Source: Melieria omissa
Lineage: Eukaryota > Arthropoda > Insecta > Diptera > Ulidiidae
NCBI GenBank assembly: GCA_963971225.1
Contig: OZ020267.1
Location: 1,736,001-1,800,000 of the forward strand
DNA length: 64,000 nucleotides
Direction of reading: 5' to 3'
The notes below the pieces were generated by a model. The model saw nothing but the letters and a program-made list of their open reading frames with translations. It had not been told where the DNA came from and searched no databases. Position numbers and translations under genes: made by a program. Position 1 is the stretch's first letter. Each line of letters opens with the position of its first letter. Positions 10,640 to 22,160 of this stretch are shown here, one piece after another.

Positions 10640-13600
10640 GGAACTTGTATTCAAGAGAGAAAGCTATAAGTCAAGAATCTTCAATAGATATTCCAATAAC
10701 TTCTTATTTGTGTACATTGCGCATTGCTTTAAAGAAATACCGGAAATATTTCTCCAGTAATCTTCACTCACTGCAATTTTCTGTACAAACGCTTCAAATT
10801 TCTGTTTGAGAGTCAAACATCTCGAATGTTCAGCAAGTAACCGAATTACATTAAAGTTCCTTCAATTCAAAAGCACCAACAATTCCTAAACTGTCTCAGC
10901 TTTAAGTTTCTTCTTCTTCTTCACTCTAGCGACATTTGTTGGTTTCGCTCTAAATTGTTCAAGATTTCATCTCGTTCTGTTTGGGTTTTTTGTTGAATTT
11001 GTTGTGGATTTGTCTGTTGCTGGATTTGTTGTTTTCATTGCAATTGCTTCCATCTTTGCTTCTCAACACACATTCAACTTTTGTTGCTGTCTCAAGTCTG
11101 AACGTTGTGTCCAAGGATCCCTGCACTGTTAATGGTCACGTTTTGGCCATCGACATTTTCTCCACTTCGTTTAGTGAATTTTCCATTTAAGTTTTCTTTG
11201 CAGACATTTTCTTGCATCTTTTGCTTGTTAACTTTTCCATTTTCTCTGCTGCGAAATGTAGTCGAATTTGTTCAATGACTGTTGGTGGTTTGGCGTTGTG
11301 GTCATTTGCGGTTTTTGCCTTTTAGTTTGAAATTGCGGTAATCGGTTTGGTTCAGCAATTGCTGCACATTAATGGGCAACATTTTGTTGCTGCAATGCAC
11401 TTTCCATTCATAATTCTATGAGATTCGCCGCACAGCTTTTTGGTATTTTCAAATTTTGATTGACCAATTTGCAACATCATATCTCAGCTGGTATTTGAAA
11501 GATTTTAGGCATTTTAGATATTCAAAATTTTTGGAACGTTTTGTCCCAACTGAACACTGAGCACAAATAAGTCTGGACACTAATTCAAGATGTAAATGAT
11601 TTTGCCAGCAAATTTTTGTTTTCCCATCTGCAAACTGCATTTGTTGTTGTAGTTGAAATTGAATCGTTTCCTGTTTAACATACGAAAAAGTCAAATTCAA
11701 CGGGATTCATTGAATCCATCAATTCAGCATAAACAAAGTGACACAGACGCAAACACACAACGCCGCCCGTTGCATCAACACAAACGTACAAACAAACCAA
11801 CGCACTGAGACACTGTCGCACGCACATTCGCAGCTGCATACTTGTTGTTGTGGTTGTCGGTGTTGTTTTATTTACAAAAAACCAAAAGAAGCAAAATGAA
11901 GCCGCAACTCTGTCGCTCTTTCGCCGCTGCTGTAATTATTTGATTGTTGTTGCTGCAGCAGTCTGCCAGCGCCGTTCATGTCGACTCGTTCATTCATAAA
12001 AATTCTGACACAGCCTTGATCCCAGCCATAAAAAGAGTGAATTGCGTCTGTCGGTGCGCTATCAGGCGGAATATCAAAGCAAATGCAAAGTGCGTTGTTG
12101 TTGTTGTTTGTGTTGTTAGCTGCGTTCGTTGCATTTCAATTTGAATTTTGTGTTGCAGCAACATTTTTACGCTCGTTGGCGTAATAAGTTGCAAATTGCT
12201 GAAATTGTTGCTGCGATCGTTTTTCTCTGCGGGTTTTTGTTTTTATTAATCATCGCATTTTTTTTTCTTTTTGCATTTTTTATTGCTTTCATTTTCAAAA
12301 TTTTACCGGCTACTGTGTTGATGTTGCCGCTTTAGTTGTTATAGCTTTTGTTGTTGTTGTTGTTGCTGCTGCACCCATATCTGTGTCGCTGGCTGTTGGC
12401 TGCCCCCATTTGAATGTGTCACCGCATTGCTGCATTTGTTTGTTTTGTTTGAGAAAACAACAACAACCACACTTTTCCAAGTCATCAAGTTACGACGCGA
12501 CTGGGCCGGTGCGCCCCCGTTGCTGTCGCTCTCTCGGCGCTCGTGCAATGGAAATTGAAATGAGCGCCATACGTGCCGCAATGTCAGCCCGTCAGTCGCT
12601 GTCGTCGTCGTTGTCGCCAGTGTTGTCAAACGTATCCGCCTGCTGGCGGCGCTGTTGTGTTGTGTGGCTGCTCCCAAAAATTGTTGCGTTAGCTGCGTTA
12701 CTTATGCGACTATGGTTGTTGTTGTTGTTGTTGGTGTAGCTCTATTTTTGCATTGTGCAACTTTGGTGTTTTCATTATTTTCGTGTGATTGGTTGCGAGG
12801 GGCCGGCCGGGGCACAAGTCTCTCGGGGAAAACCCAAAACTGGGTGCGTTCAATTTGAAAAATAATGGCAACAACGACGAAGGCAGAAGCCGCCTTGAAT
12901 TCATTTCAGAAAAGCTGTCATTCCCACAAAATGCATTTAAATTAACTAAACTTTTGGGATCGAAAGAGACATGTGGCGACATGTGCCAAAACTTTGGAAA
13001 TAAATACGTTTGGGATTTTATGAAAATGAAATTTGAAGGACTTATTAAAGGTTAGTAAAGTAGGAAACATGAAAAGAAATAAAAATAATAAAAGCTAAAG
13101 TAATTATAAAAATAGTAGATAAATCAGAAAATTATGAAAATAAATAATCTAAAAAAATCAATAAATTTAAAAACAGAATTGCTAAAAAATATTTACAAAT
13201 GTCTTAAAACTATTTAAAGATTTGACTTCTGTAGAATACAAAACAGTTCTTTGTTTTTTTTTTTTTAATTTTAAGCATCAATCCGCAGCTTCCTCTTTCC
13301 CCTCGTCAGCCGCATTTGGCACTTCATACATCACAAAGACAGACTCGCCGATTGTGTTTGCAATAATGTGCAATTTGTTGTTGTTTTTGTAACATATCAG
13401 TCAAACACTGACAGGTTCAAAGACCTCCGCAGCTGACACTCAACAAAAACAACGATGATCCAGTCACGGCAGCCGTTCGTGCAAAAAATTTTTGACATTG
13501 CCCGAAAATAATTCGAAAACTCAACATTTGGCTAAAGTTTTAACAAGTGCCACGCACATGTGTGTTTGTGTGTGTGTGTGAGAGTACTTGTTCTGGCCTT

Positions 13601-15700
13601 CCCCCCTCAACGATTAGCATGTGGCTGTGTAGTTGTTGTTGCTGTTGGTATGTCATGCTGGAATTTTTCCTTCAACATTTCGTTAAATTGATTCGAAATG
13701 AAATGAAAAATGCAGCAGCAGTTCATTCAACTGCCACACACACACACATACACAATCACTGCCTGTCTGCTGCGCAAAGCGTTTATTGCAACATGCCGCA
13801 ACCACAGCTACAGCCGCGCCCCATTCATCGCGACAGTCGACAGGCAGCGCGCACATCCCCAGCAGTTTTAGCCTTGAAATGTTGACGTGACACTCGCGCC
13901 GTCACGGCTGCCGCTGCTGCTGCTGCTGCTGCACATTCCATCATCAATATGCAACATGATTCAATTTACGAAAAATGCTGCCGCAGACTGCCGCACTGCG
14001 TCTCGTTGCAGCACATGTGCACAAAACTAACAACAACAACAGGAGACTGCGTGCAGCATCAAGGCGACGACGATCGCGGCCGACGATGAGATCTGCGTTG
14101 GTGATGGCGATAAAGCCGCCAACGGCTAATGGCGGCGTTGATGTGCGGCATGGGGATCACGTGGCCAATGATGAAAGTCATAACGAGCAAGAGGACACAA
14201 ATGACGACGTGGCTGATGATGACTTAATGTGCTGTCGATGCTGGCGTTGGCGTTGGCGTTGCTGATGGTTGATGGCCCCCTTTCGAAAATCCTACAATGG
14301 TTTCAGCTCTTTGTTTGCCAGCTGAAAGACGCCTTTGAAACTGACGTTGATTTGCATTGCAAGTGGTCGTAGCCAGTGTTGCCATGCTGCGTGCATTGTT
14401 GTGCAAATGCCGTCTTGTGTGCGTAGCGGTAAAGCGAATTCACTTCCGTGATTTCATTATTAAATGTTGAATTGTTGCGATTGTTGCTGCTCCGCTTCTG
14501 CCAACTCGAACGACCTTCACTCGGCTCGCCGCGCGGCGCAGGGCGAAATTTATGGGCGCACACTGGAGCCAATTTAAATTCCAACAAGTGAATGAATGAA
14601 TGAATGATAGACACACAACACTCGCACTTTCTATTTCACCTGCAACGAACTACGTAAAGTGCCAGCAAAAACTTGGCCCAACGCTACTTTGGTGGCATCA
14701 GCTGCTAAGTGGGCAAATTGAAATACTTTGCGCCCTGCAACCGCATGAAATAACATGAAATATTGTTGTTGTTTTTGTTGTTGTTCGGTGTGGGAAAAGC
14801 GTAGTCCTCATCCCAACAAATTTGGTTTGTGTGTGTGTGTTGTAATTTATGACTTTTAAAAAACGCGATTATGAATTGAATCATATGAAAGTAAATAGAA
14901 AAAAAAGGTGAGAAGAAAATAACAAAAAAGAAAAGCAATGATTATGGCTAAAATTAGTGGCCCCTCTTGGAAACGCCAGCTGGCGATTTCGCGCTCCCGT
15001 ACCGTACCAACATTTTCCCATTCGTCATAATGAACATTTTTCGGCTTACAGATGTTTTTATTCAATTTTCTCCACATGCAATTCGTCTTCGTTGCGTTTG
15101 GTTTTCACTTTCTGTACAATGTTGTTTCTTTATTTAATTTGTGGATTTTCTAATATTTAGTTTTTTGCCAAACCACAGCGCTGGGTGTTTTCATTGTGTT
15201 TTCATAATTAATGAGCCCGAGTGAATGAGCGTTTGAGTTAATAAACGCTTCGAATTGGCAATAATTATCGAATGAATGATTTGCTGCTGGCGTGAAACAT
15301 GTTTTTGCTTGGCGTTTGCTTCGTTTTTTATTGGCTGCATTGTGCTGCGATTGTGTCCGACGATCTGTTACAGTTATTTCGAAATCATAATGCGCTCATT
15401 ATTTTGATCATTTTGTATTGAGCTGTGAAGTGACGGCACCTGGGCTGCGCTGCTTGAATGCATTCGCCTTTTTGCATGCGATTTATTAAAATTTTTGGAA
15501 AGTGCGGTTATACAAGTTTTCTGATTCGATTTGAATTGATGTTGTTACGATTGTTTGTGATCACTGATCAGTGTGAAAATGGATGGACCATTGAATTGAA
15601 AACTGTTGCTAGGAAATCGGTCAGTTGAGTAAGTCAACATTTGGTGGCCAAATCTATTTCAACATATCTCCAAATTGTCTTCTCTTCTAGCTTAGTTGTT
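10640..15700. other. Intronic sequence without recognised genes
   Basis: It holds many GTT/CAA and GCT triplet runs (for example 12346-12372, 12717-12734 and 13911-13931) and short GT/CA runs near 13560, 13737 and 14827. The 13070-13260 segment is very AT-rich. Frames such as 12383-12739 and 13547-13885 derive from triplet runs. An acidic, asparagine-rich 96-codon frame at 13975-14265 matches no family and is not called. Confidence 0.5.
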
Positions 15701-15709
15701 AGTTGTCCG

Positions 15710-16370
15710 CTGCGATGATGTTTCCAGTGCTTTTGGTTTATAAGATACCGTCAGTTCAACATCGATTCAATTCCTTTTCGCATAAGTTATTGCAGATTTT
15801 AAGGTCTCTTTGAAGAAGCTCAGAAGTTTCATTAGACCACTGGCTCCTTTGTTTTAGAAGCTATGTATATGCATTTAAGTGATTCAAAAGTAGGTTTTTA
15901 TGTTTATGTCATCTTTCAACATGAACTTACACGGGTTTCCCAAGAGATATTGGAGGCTTTGGAGAACATTTTTCGAAAGCTCGGAAATTCTACTAGAAGA
16001 TAGATTATTTTTCTCATTTCTGGATCTTTAAATTTGGGCATTTCCTAGACATCTTTTCCAATAGATGCCAAGAGTTTTAAAGTCATTTTTCTCCTTCAAT
16101 TCTACTACAACATAGGCGATATTTCAGATCTCTAGTTCCTCTCCTTTAGGAGCTACAGGTGCTTAAAAGATTTCTAAAAACTTGGTTTTAACAAAGTCAT
16201 TTTTCAACATCGATTTGATGTGGTTTCTTGTGAGATATTGGAAACGTTGAGACCATTTTTGGAAAATTGTCCTTGAAGCCAGTCTTTACTTTACCTCATT
16301 GGCTATTTTGGTTTAGGAGCCACAAATAGTTGAAGAATCTGCAAAACATCGGACCAGGTAAGGCGGAAGA
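15710..16370 (+). repeat. Old degenerate tandem or dispersed repeat block
   Basis: Related phrases recur through this block. TTCAACATCGATT occurs near 15756 and 16206, with TTTCAACATGAAC near 15914. AGAGATATTGGAGGCTTTGGAG (15943) resembles GAGATATTGGAAACGTTGAG (16230). TTTAGGAGCTACA (16146) resembles TTTAGGAGCCACA (16312). The spacing (about 150 and 290 bp) suggests two to four units that have diverged strongly. No coding content is seen. Confidence 0.5.
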
Positions 16371-16374
16371 ATCT

Positions 16375-17113
16375 TCATTTTTTTTTAACACGCTTTTCAC
16401 TATTCGTGACATGTCACTCTCCAACCGCTGCCGCCCTTGTACCGCTTCTTCCAGACAAAAAAAAACCGAATACACGTGTTGCGCGCCCCATTTCTGAGCT
16501 TCACGTGTCCGCTTCGCCTTTGCATTTTTCTCAAGAATTTCAAATATTTGTACCCATCTTCTTCTGCTTCTGTTTTGTTTTCATTTGCCGGCCAGCGCAC
16601 AAAACTTTGGCCAATACACTTGAAGAAATAATTCCAACTAGTTTGGCAGTCAAAACAGCGCCGGCTGCGGAAGTGGCCAAACAAGTTGCGGCGCTACGAT
16701 TTGTTTCAATTTGCTGGCCTAGTCGCGCGATCAAGAGCGGCTAAAGCGGCGCGAGGGCGCCCGCAACATTTTCGACGGCTTGTGCGTGTGCGCGCCTAAC
16801 AGTTAAGTTTGTGGCTTAATAATGCCTTGGAGGCAAATTCTTTACTCTTCTTTTCGGTGTTTAAAAATTGTTTTAATGAAATTGTTAATGATTTTTGCTT
16901 TTATGTTTTCTCATTCACGTTTCACATTCTGTGCTAACAGGTGCCAGCTGCAAAGGTTGTTGTCGCTGAGGTTGTTGTTTGTGTATTTAAAATAACGCGT
17001 GATATGTTTCTTTCGTCGAGATTCCGAAATTTCAGCACAAACTGTGCTGCGACGCCACTGTCGACGGAAATTAAAAAGCCGCTGGCGGACACGTGTCGAA
17101 ATGTGCACATTTT
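16375..17113. other. Intronic sequence with a possible cryptic acceptor and short open frame
   Basis: A good acceptor (pyrimidine-rich 16910-16938, ending CTAACAG at 16940) is followed on + by 58 codons open to a TAA at 17115. The reading begins VPAAKVVVAEVVV and resembles nothing known. The opposite strand is also open, so chance is the likelier explanation. The 16406-16744 frame overlaps three others and is not called. Confidence 0.25.
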
Positions 17114-17119
17114 ATAAAA

Positions 17120-17710
17120 ATTGTTTTCTTTTTTGTATAATTTTCTTTGCATTTTTCTTAATTACTATAATTTTTTAATATCTTTCTAAATCTTTTTTAT
17201 TATTTGATAATCGTAGTTTTTTTAACCTTTTACGCTGAGGTTCCGTTTAAAAAAAAAAAAAGATTCAAGTGTTAGTAAATAAATACAAATGCTTCTTACA
17301 ATTTTGTATACATTTGATATGTTTTGGTTTATTATTTGTTTAAGTTTATAACTTAAATTTTATGAAATATGAAGAAAAAATTTTTCATTTTTTCATTCAC
17401 GTTTTCTTTTCATTTAAAATGTTTTTCAAATTATTTTTTGTTTTTAATAATTTTTGTATATATTACTTAAAAATAAATTTAAATTAATTTTTTTAACTTC
17501 ATTTTCTTTATTTTTATTTTTATTTTTTCCTATTTTCTATATTTTTTTTGTGTAAGTGAATATTTTTTACTATTTTGTATGTATTGATATTTTTTTAAGT
17601 TATTGTGTATGCATTTATTTTTATTTATTATTTTTTATTATAATTTTTATTTTTTATTTTTATTATTATTTTTTATTATTATTATTTATTTATTTTTTTA
17701 GTATTCAGCA
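17120..17710. repeat. AT-rich low-complexity tract
   Basis: The stretch is dominated by T-rich runs, ending in TATT/TTAT alternation at 17600-17700. It creates a spurious tyrosine/phenylalanine-rich frame at 17556-17891. Confidence 0.7.
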
Positions 17711-17714
17711 AATG

Positions 17715-20700
17715 CAAAATGTATTCAAGCAATCGCTGGCGACAAATATCGGCAACAGTCGCTACAAAATTGGCAACAACAACCACCGAGAAGCCACTTT
17801 TGGTGATGGGAGTGGACACACTCGCATTACTCATTGTTGTTGTTGTCTGATCTGTGCAACGCAAGCATTGTCCTCTTGTTCTTTCGCATAGCTGGGCGCA
17901 CTTTAATAGTTCTACTATAACTGTCGTTGTTGTTGTTGTTGTTCAGAAGCATCAGAGGCGCGCGCCCATGCTTAGACGCCATGTTGGTACGCGTTTTATT
18001 GCAGCGGTTTCAACGGCTGCAGCTTCCTTTTGATTTTTGCCGCCAAAATGCAGAACGTGTTTTTGGTTTTTGTCGCCGCTGCTGCGTTGCTGTGTCCGGG
18101 CAACATGACTCGTTGCCGCAACGCCACATTTGATGCAAAAAGTCATCGAATCGTTGGCATTGAGATTGTTTTTGTTGTTGTCGTGAGATTGCAATTCTGT
18201 GCCGTTGCAATTGTTATGGGCTGCTGCTGCCTCTGGCGGTCGCTGCGTGTTGACTGTTGTTTCTTTTTGCATTGTTGTTGCTGCGTGTCGCATGCGCACA
18301 GTCGTGTTGCATGCAACATTTAACCCAAACGTCAATTGATTATCGTTGTTGCCGCCGCCACCGCTGCTGCAACAGCAATGCCAGCAACAATTCGTCTCAG
18401 GTCCAACGATCCATCCAGTCGTTGGCTCATTGTCTGTCTGTCTGTCTTTCAGTGTGTTTGTGCGTTTCCTTTATTCCCAGCCAGCAGCCCGCTGCTTCTT
18501 GGCTGTGCTGTTGTTGTTGTTGTTGTTGATGTTGATGTTGCGCGGTGTAATTTTTTGCAGCAATCGGCTTTTTATTGGCTGCTGAGAGTGTCGCATTTCG
18601 CTTTTACGCGCTGCCAAGTTGCCGTTTTGCGCTTTTGAATCATTTTCTACGGTTGCGATTTCAATCTTAATGGCGGTTGTTGTTGTTGTTGTTGGTGTTC
18701 CGCAGACTTTTAGCTCGTGGTGGTTGTTGCTGCCGTGACTGCTGCAAATTGCTTGTAACAAAATAAAGTTGCTCACCATTCGTGGTAATAGTTGTTGTTT
18801 TTAACGATTTTTGTCTGTGACAACAACGAAATGCACTCGACGCATAGTTTTGGCTGATCTCTAAATAAGAGATATCTTCGCAATAAGAGATCACTGATGG
18901 TGGGTTATGTGAAAAAAAACACATGCAACTTCAAATTTTTGATTTTGTTAATTTTGTTTAGTGGTTTTTTCGAGAAAAATTTGAAGCTGGATAGTTAGAA
19001 GTGTTAGGGAAAAATGTTAGAAGAACAGTAAGTTGTGATCTTCGTAGTTTTTGTTAGCTTCGGACCGCTTCTTCGCAATTGGAGTGTAGTGTGAACACCC
19101 CCAAATAGCTTCTCGTCTACTTAACTTCAGCTCTTATGGAATTGCTGTGTAGCAGTTATCGACATTGCATGCAAATCAACTTCCTCCCCGTCTTTCGTTG
19201 GAGTTTTCACTGATTTGTTGGGTAATTTGTCAAAAATGATTTATACGCGTTTCGGTGGTCTGTTGCCAATTTGATGAGCGCCAATCGAGGATGAGGAAAC
19301 CAAAAGTGAATAGCGGAAAATAATACAAAAAATAACTTTTATTATTTTCCATCGAAATAAGCGTTGTATGGCTTTTTGCTTTGAATCGAACATAACCTCA
19401 AATTAAAGAAACGTTAAATCCTGTTTACTGTAAATTGTGGCGAGCACGCGACTTGGATCGTTGTTCGCTTTGTTCAACTTACCGGCGGTTTTTTCATCCC
19501 GTTCAGCACGAAAATCAAACAAAGAAAGTGCACGCAACAAGTTGCTGCTCCGGGGAAATGTTGCTCACACTTTATGCGGCGACCATAACATTTGCCGCTA
19601 TCGAGCCGACGATCGCGACCAACTCAAGTTTGGCGCACTTCAGCGTCGACCGTTTGGCCGCTGAAACTTGAATTGAAGTCATAGCGCCGAGGATTTTCGC
19701 AGTAAAAAACTGCGCTACATTTCTTCTATCAGCGCTGCGCCCATTTTGGCGTTGGTCAATCAATTAGCGCGCTTCAAGGTTTTTGCCGCTGCGTTCTGTT
19801 GCAAAAATGCATTTTTAATTATTTGCTGCAATTTCTGCCGCCTGAGCTGACGCGCACGAAATGAAATGAAATTGTTAGCCCACTTTTGGCGCAAATGGCT
19901 GTGTGAACTCGATCGCCCGCAGCGACAGATCTATCAAAGCGAGCGCCACACGCTCGCCAATCGCTTGGCGACAACGACTGTTGTTGTTGTTGCAATATGA
20001 ATTTCACCCAGTCGTGTCGGCTGATCGAGTGATCAGCGAATCGTTTAAGTGATCGCTTAAGGTCGCATTTCGTTCTCGACACTTGTCGCGAGACGATGCG
20101 ATGTTTTGTTCATCGAATCGCTTTGCCGCCGACTGGTTTCAAATGTGGTCAGTCGATTTCCTTTCTATTTACTTGTGCGAGTAATTATTCGCAATAACAA
20201 CAAATAGTTCAGTTGTGCTATTGGCAAACGGTACTTTATGAATTTCTATAAGTGATGCGATTTTAATTGGTGTCGACTGGGCGTCTTTATTGATTCTCGG
20301 AAGTGTTGTGGAGCATTCGAAACTGCGTGTGAGAACGAAACTTGGCAATTCCTCGGAATCGCACACACATCGCGGAAATAAATGGCCATTTTCGATTTTG
20401 CACGCTTTACTGACTTACGCAATCCGTGACGTTTGTTGCCTTCGCTTTGTCCGTTTCCAGCTGGGCGGGAAAGATTTCTCAGGCCGATTTGTTTCGCTAC
20501 TTGGCGGTGCCGTGTATTCGGCGCACGTTTGTCGAGGTTCGTTCATGAAATTAAATTTTAATTGTCTACCTTTTTCGTCGCATTAAAATCCCATCAATAT
20601 CGACAGCACAAAGATCCGTCGATCAGCGATCAGTTTTGATAGCCGACGAAGTGCCCACCCCTGTTGATCAAAAAGTCAAACGCCGATGCAGAATCTCTGG

Positions 20701-21420
20701 AGGCCATTAAGTGTGAATTATTATAATATCCAGCTCGAGGACACCAGAGCCATTTATTTTGATTTGCTTTTAGATTCTTGTGAAATCTAAAGTTGCCAGT
20801 TCAGATCGAAATCTACATACACTCCTTTTTCTTGCGCTATCAAATGGTGTTGGTGTGCTTTTGGCCTTGTTCACATGTTTGTCTTTAACAGACAAATTTC
20901 GCATAACCCTTTTTGCTGTCTCAGTTGCGAAAGAGTCGACAAAAAGAACCTCAAGCCAGCAGTTTGAGAATGTTTAAAGTGCTCAAAATATTAAATGTAG
21001 CGTGTCGACAAAAACCGCCTAACGGCGACCAGTTTTCTGCGGTCACACTATGCCCGAAGACTGTGTCGTGGAATCGTGACAAAGTCCAAATGGAAGGAGA
21101 CTTGAAATTCAATTTATTTTACTGCCGCAATTACTCGTTTTTGGGGAATATTTTCTGACGGACGAAACTGTAGCAAAGGCACATGACGTGTTCGATAATC
21201 GTGCGCAGCAGTTTTTTTTAATTGATTTTAAATCTTTTCGCTTTGCTGTGCTATCGATTAGAATATTTAATAGGAGACCATAAAACTTGAAACTGGGCAG
21301 AACTGATGGCAAAAGTTGATTGGTTAGGCGTTAGAATGCAGTGAAAATACTGGATGTATGATTGTCTCCAAAGGAGTGAATTTTTCAGCTTTGGTTCGAA
21401 TCTTTTTCTTGGGTTCATTA
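17715..21420. other. Intronic sequence without recognised genes, with a GATC-palindrome-rich segment
   Basis: GTT/GCT triplet runs occur at 17925-17942, 18340-18370, 18500-18540 and 18670-18690. Between 19430 and 20650 the DNA is more GC-rich and carries clustered GATC-centred palindromes, including GCTGATC-GAGT-GATCAGC near 20020 and TTAAGTGATCGCTTAA near 20045. No coding sequence or promoter motif set could be assigned. Confidence 0.45.
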
Positions 21421-21421
21421 G

Positions 21422-21547
21422 TCGAACTTGAGTTTTACATCTTGTGCGTTTACTTCAGATCTAAATAGTTACAGAAAATAAGTTTCGAACTTGAGTTTTA
21501 CATCTCGTTCGTTTACTTCAGCTCTTAATAGTTTCAGAAGATTCACT
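21422..21547 (+). repeat. Two-copy 63-bp tandem repeat
   Basis: TCGAACTTGAGTTTTACATC starts at 21422 and again at 21485, each continuing into GTTTACTTCAG.TCT.AATAGTT.CAGAA. The copies differ at a few positions. The pair abuts the tRNA-like fragment at 21559. Confidence 0.8.
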
Positions 21548-21558
21548 AATGATGGCCA

Positions 21559-21625
21559 GCCTCGATAGTCCAGTGGGTGTCTTCTCATGTTGAGGCCCAA
21601 GGTTCGAATCCTAGCTCGGGCTGGT
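21559..21625 (+). repeat. tRNA-like (SINE head or tRNA pseudogene)
   Basis: It has an A-box match, TAGTCCAGTGGGTG (21566-21579), and a perfect B box, GGTTCGAATCC (21601-21611), at tRNA spacing. A T-arm pairs CAAGG with CCTAG (one mismatch). The acceptor stem pairs poorly in the register set by the T-arm, and the D and anticodon stems are degenerate. A functional tRNA is unlikely; a tRNA-derived SINE or decayed tRNA fits better. Confidence 0.5.
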
Positions 21626-21827
21626 GAAACGTTCGTCTACTTCTATCTTTATCCACATGAAGCAAATGAGAATTACAAGAATCGTTCAAGTGCGGTCTTG
21701 GCAGGCAAAACTTTCAATCGATGTTCGAATTCGGCGTTAAACTGTAGGTCTTCCCCACCTTTCCTTCATCCGTTTTAATTGAGCTTGATACAGTGTTGCA
21801 TACAGCTTTAAAAAATGGGTAAAATAT

Positions 21828-21901
21828 GTGATATCACAATGGGCCTCTTAGGCCTCCGAGTGTGTCTCTTACAGAGACAGCCACCATAACCTAACCTAAC
21901 C
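21828..21901 (+). mobile_element. 3' tail fragment of a non-LTR retrotransposon (+ copy)
   Basis: GTGATATCACAATGGGCC begins the copy. It continues through GGCCTCCGAGTGTGTCTC and AGACAGCCACCATAACC and ends in repeated CTAAC. It is nearly the same as the inverted copy at 10564-10638. No upstream LINE reading frame remains. Confidence 0.65.
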
Positions 21902-22160
21902 TCAACTGATGATGAGATACTGTCAATGCAAACTTAGAGGGTCACGGGTTCGAATCTTGACTCGGCCAACACAAAAAATTCTCTCAGGAAAAACAATTCT
22001 TCAGTCGATTTAAGATATCATTAAGTTCAGGCTGTTGGCATATATCTTCAAAACGTGCTATTCAAAATAATACTTATAGACTTAAGCCCCAACAAAAGTC
22101 TTGTTTTGTCGTTCTTTGCTTTAATTTCTTGTCCGCTTCCTCCCAACCAGCAAACTCCGC
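21902..22160. other. Intronic sequence with an isolated B-box-like motif
   Basis: GGGTTCGAATCTTGACTCGG near 21946 resembles a tRNA T-arm, but no A box or stems accompany it. It may be another SINE scrap. The remainder shows nothing. Confidence 0.3.

Noticed and set aside
14540..14570. AAATTTATGGGCGCAC as a kinase exon start
   Set aside because: It lies upstream of the exon it should follow, and the reading after FMGA is unrelated.
16345..16357. CCAG|GTAAGG as a ratchet site
   Set aside because: The preceding bases are purine-rich with no pyrimidine tract.
21559..21625. Functional tRNA gene
   Set aside because: A and B boxes are present but the acceptor, D and anticodon stems do not pair adequately.
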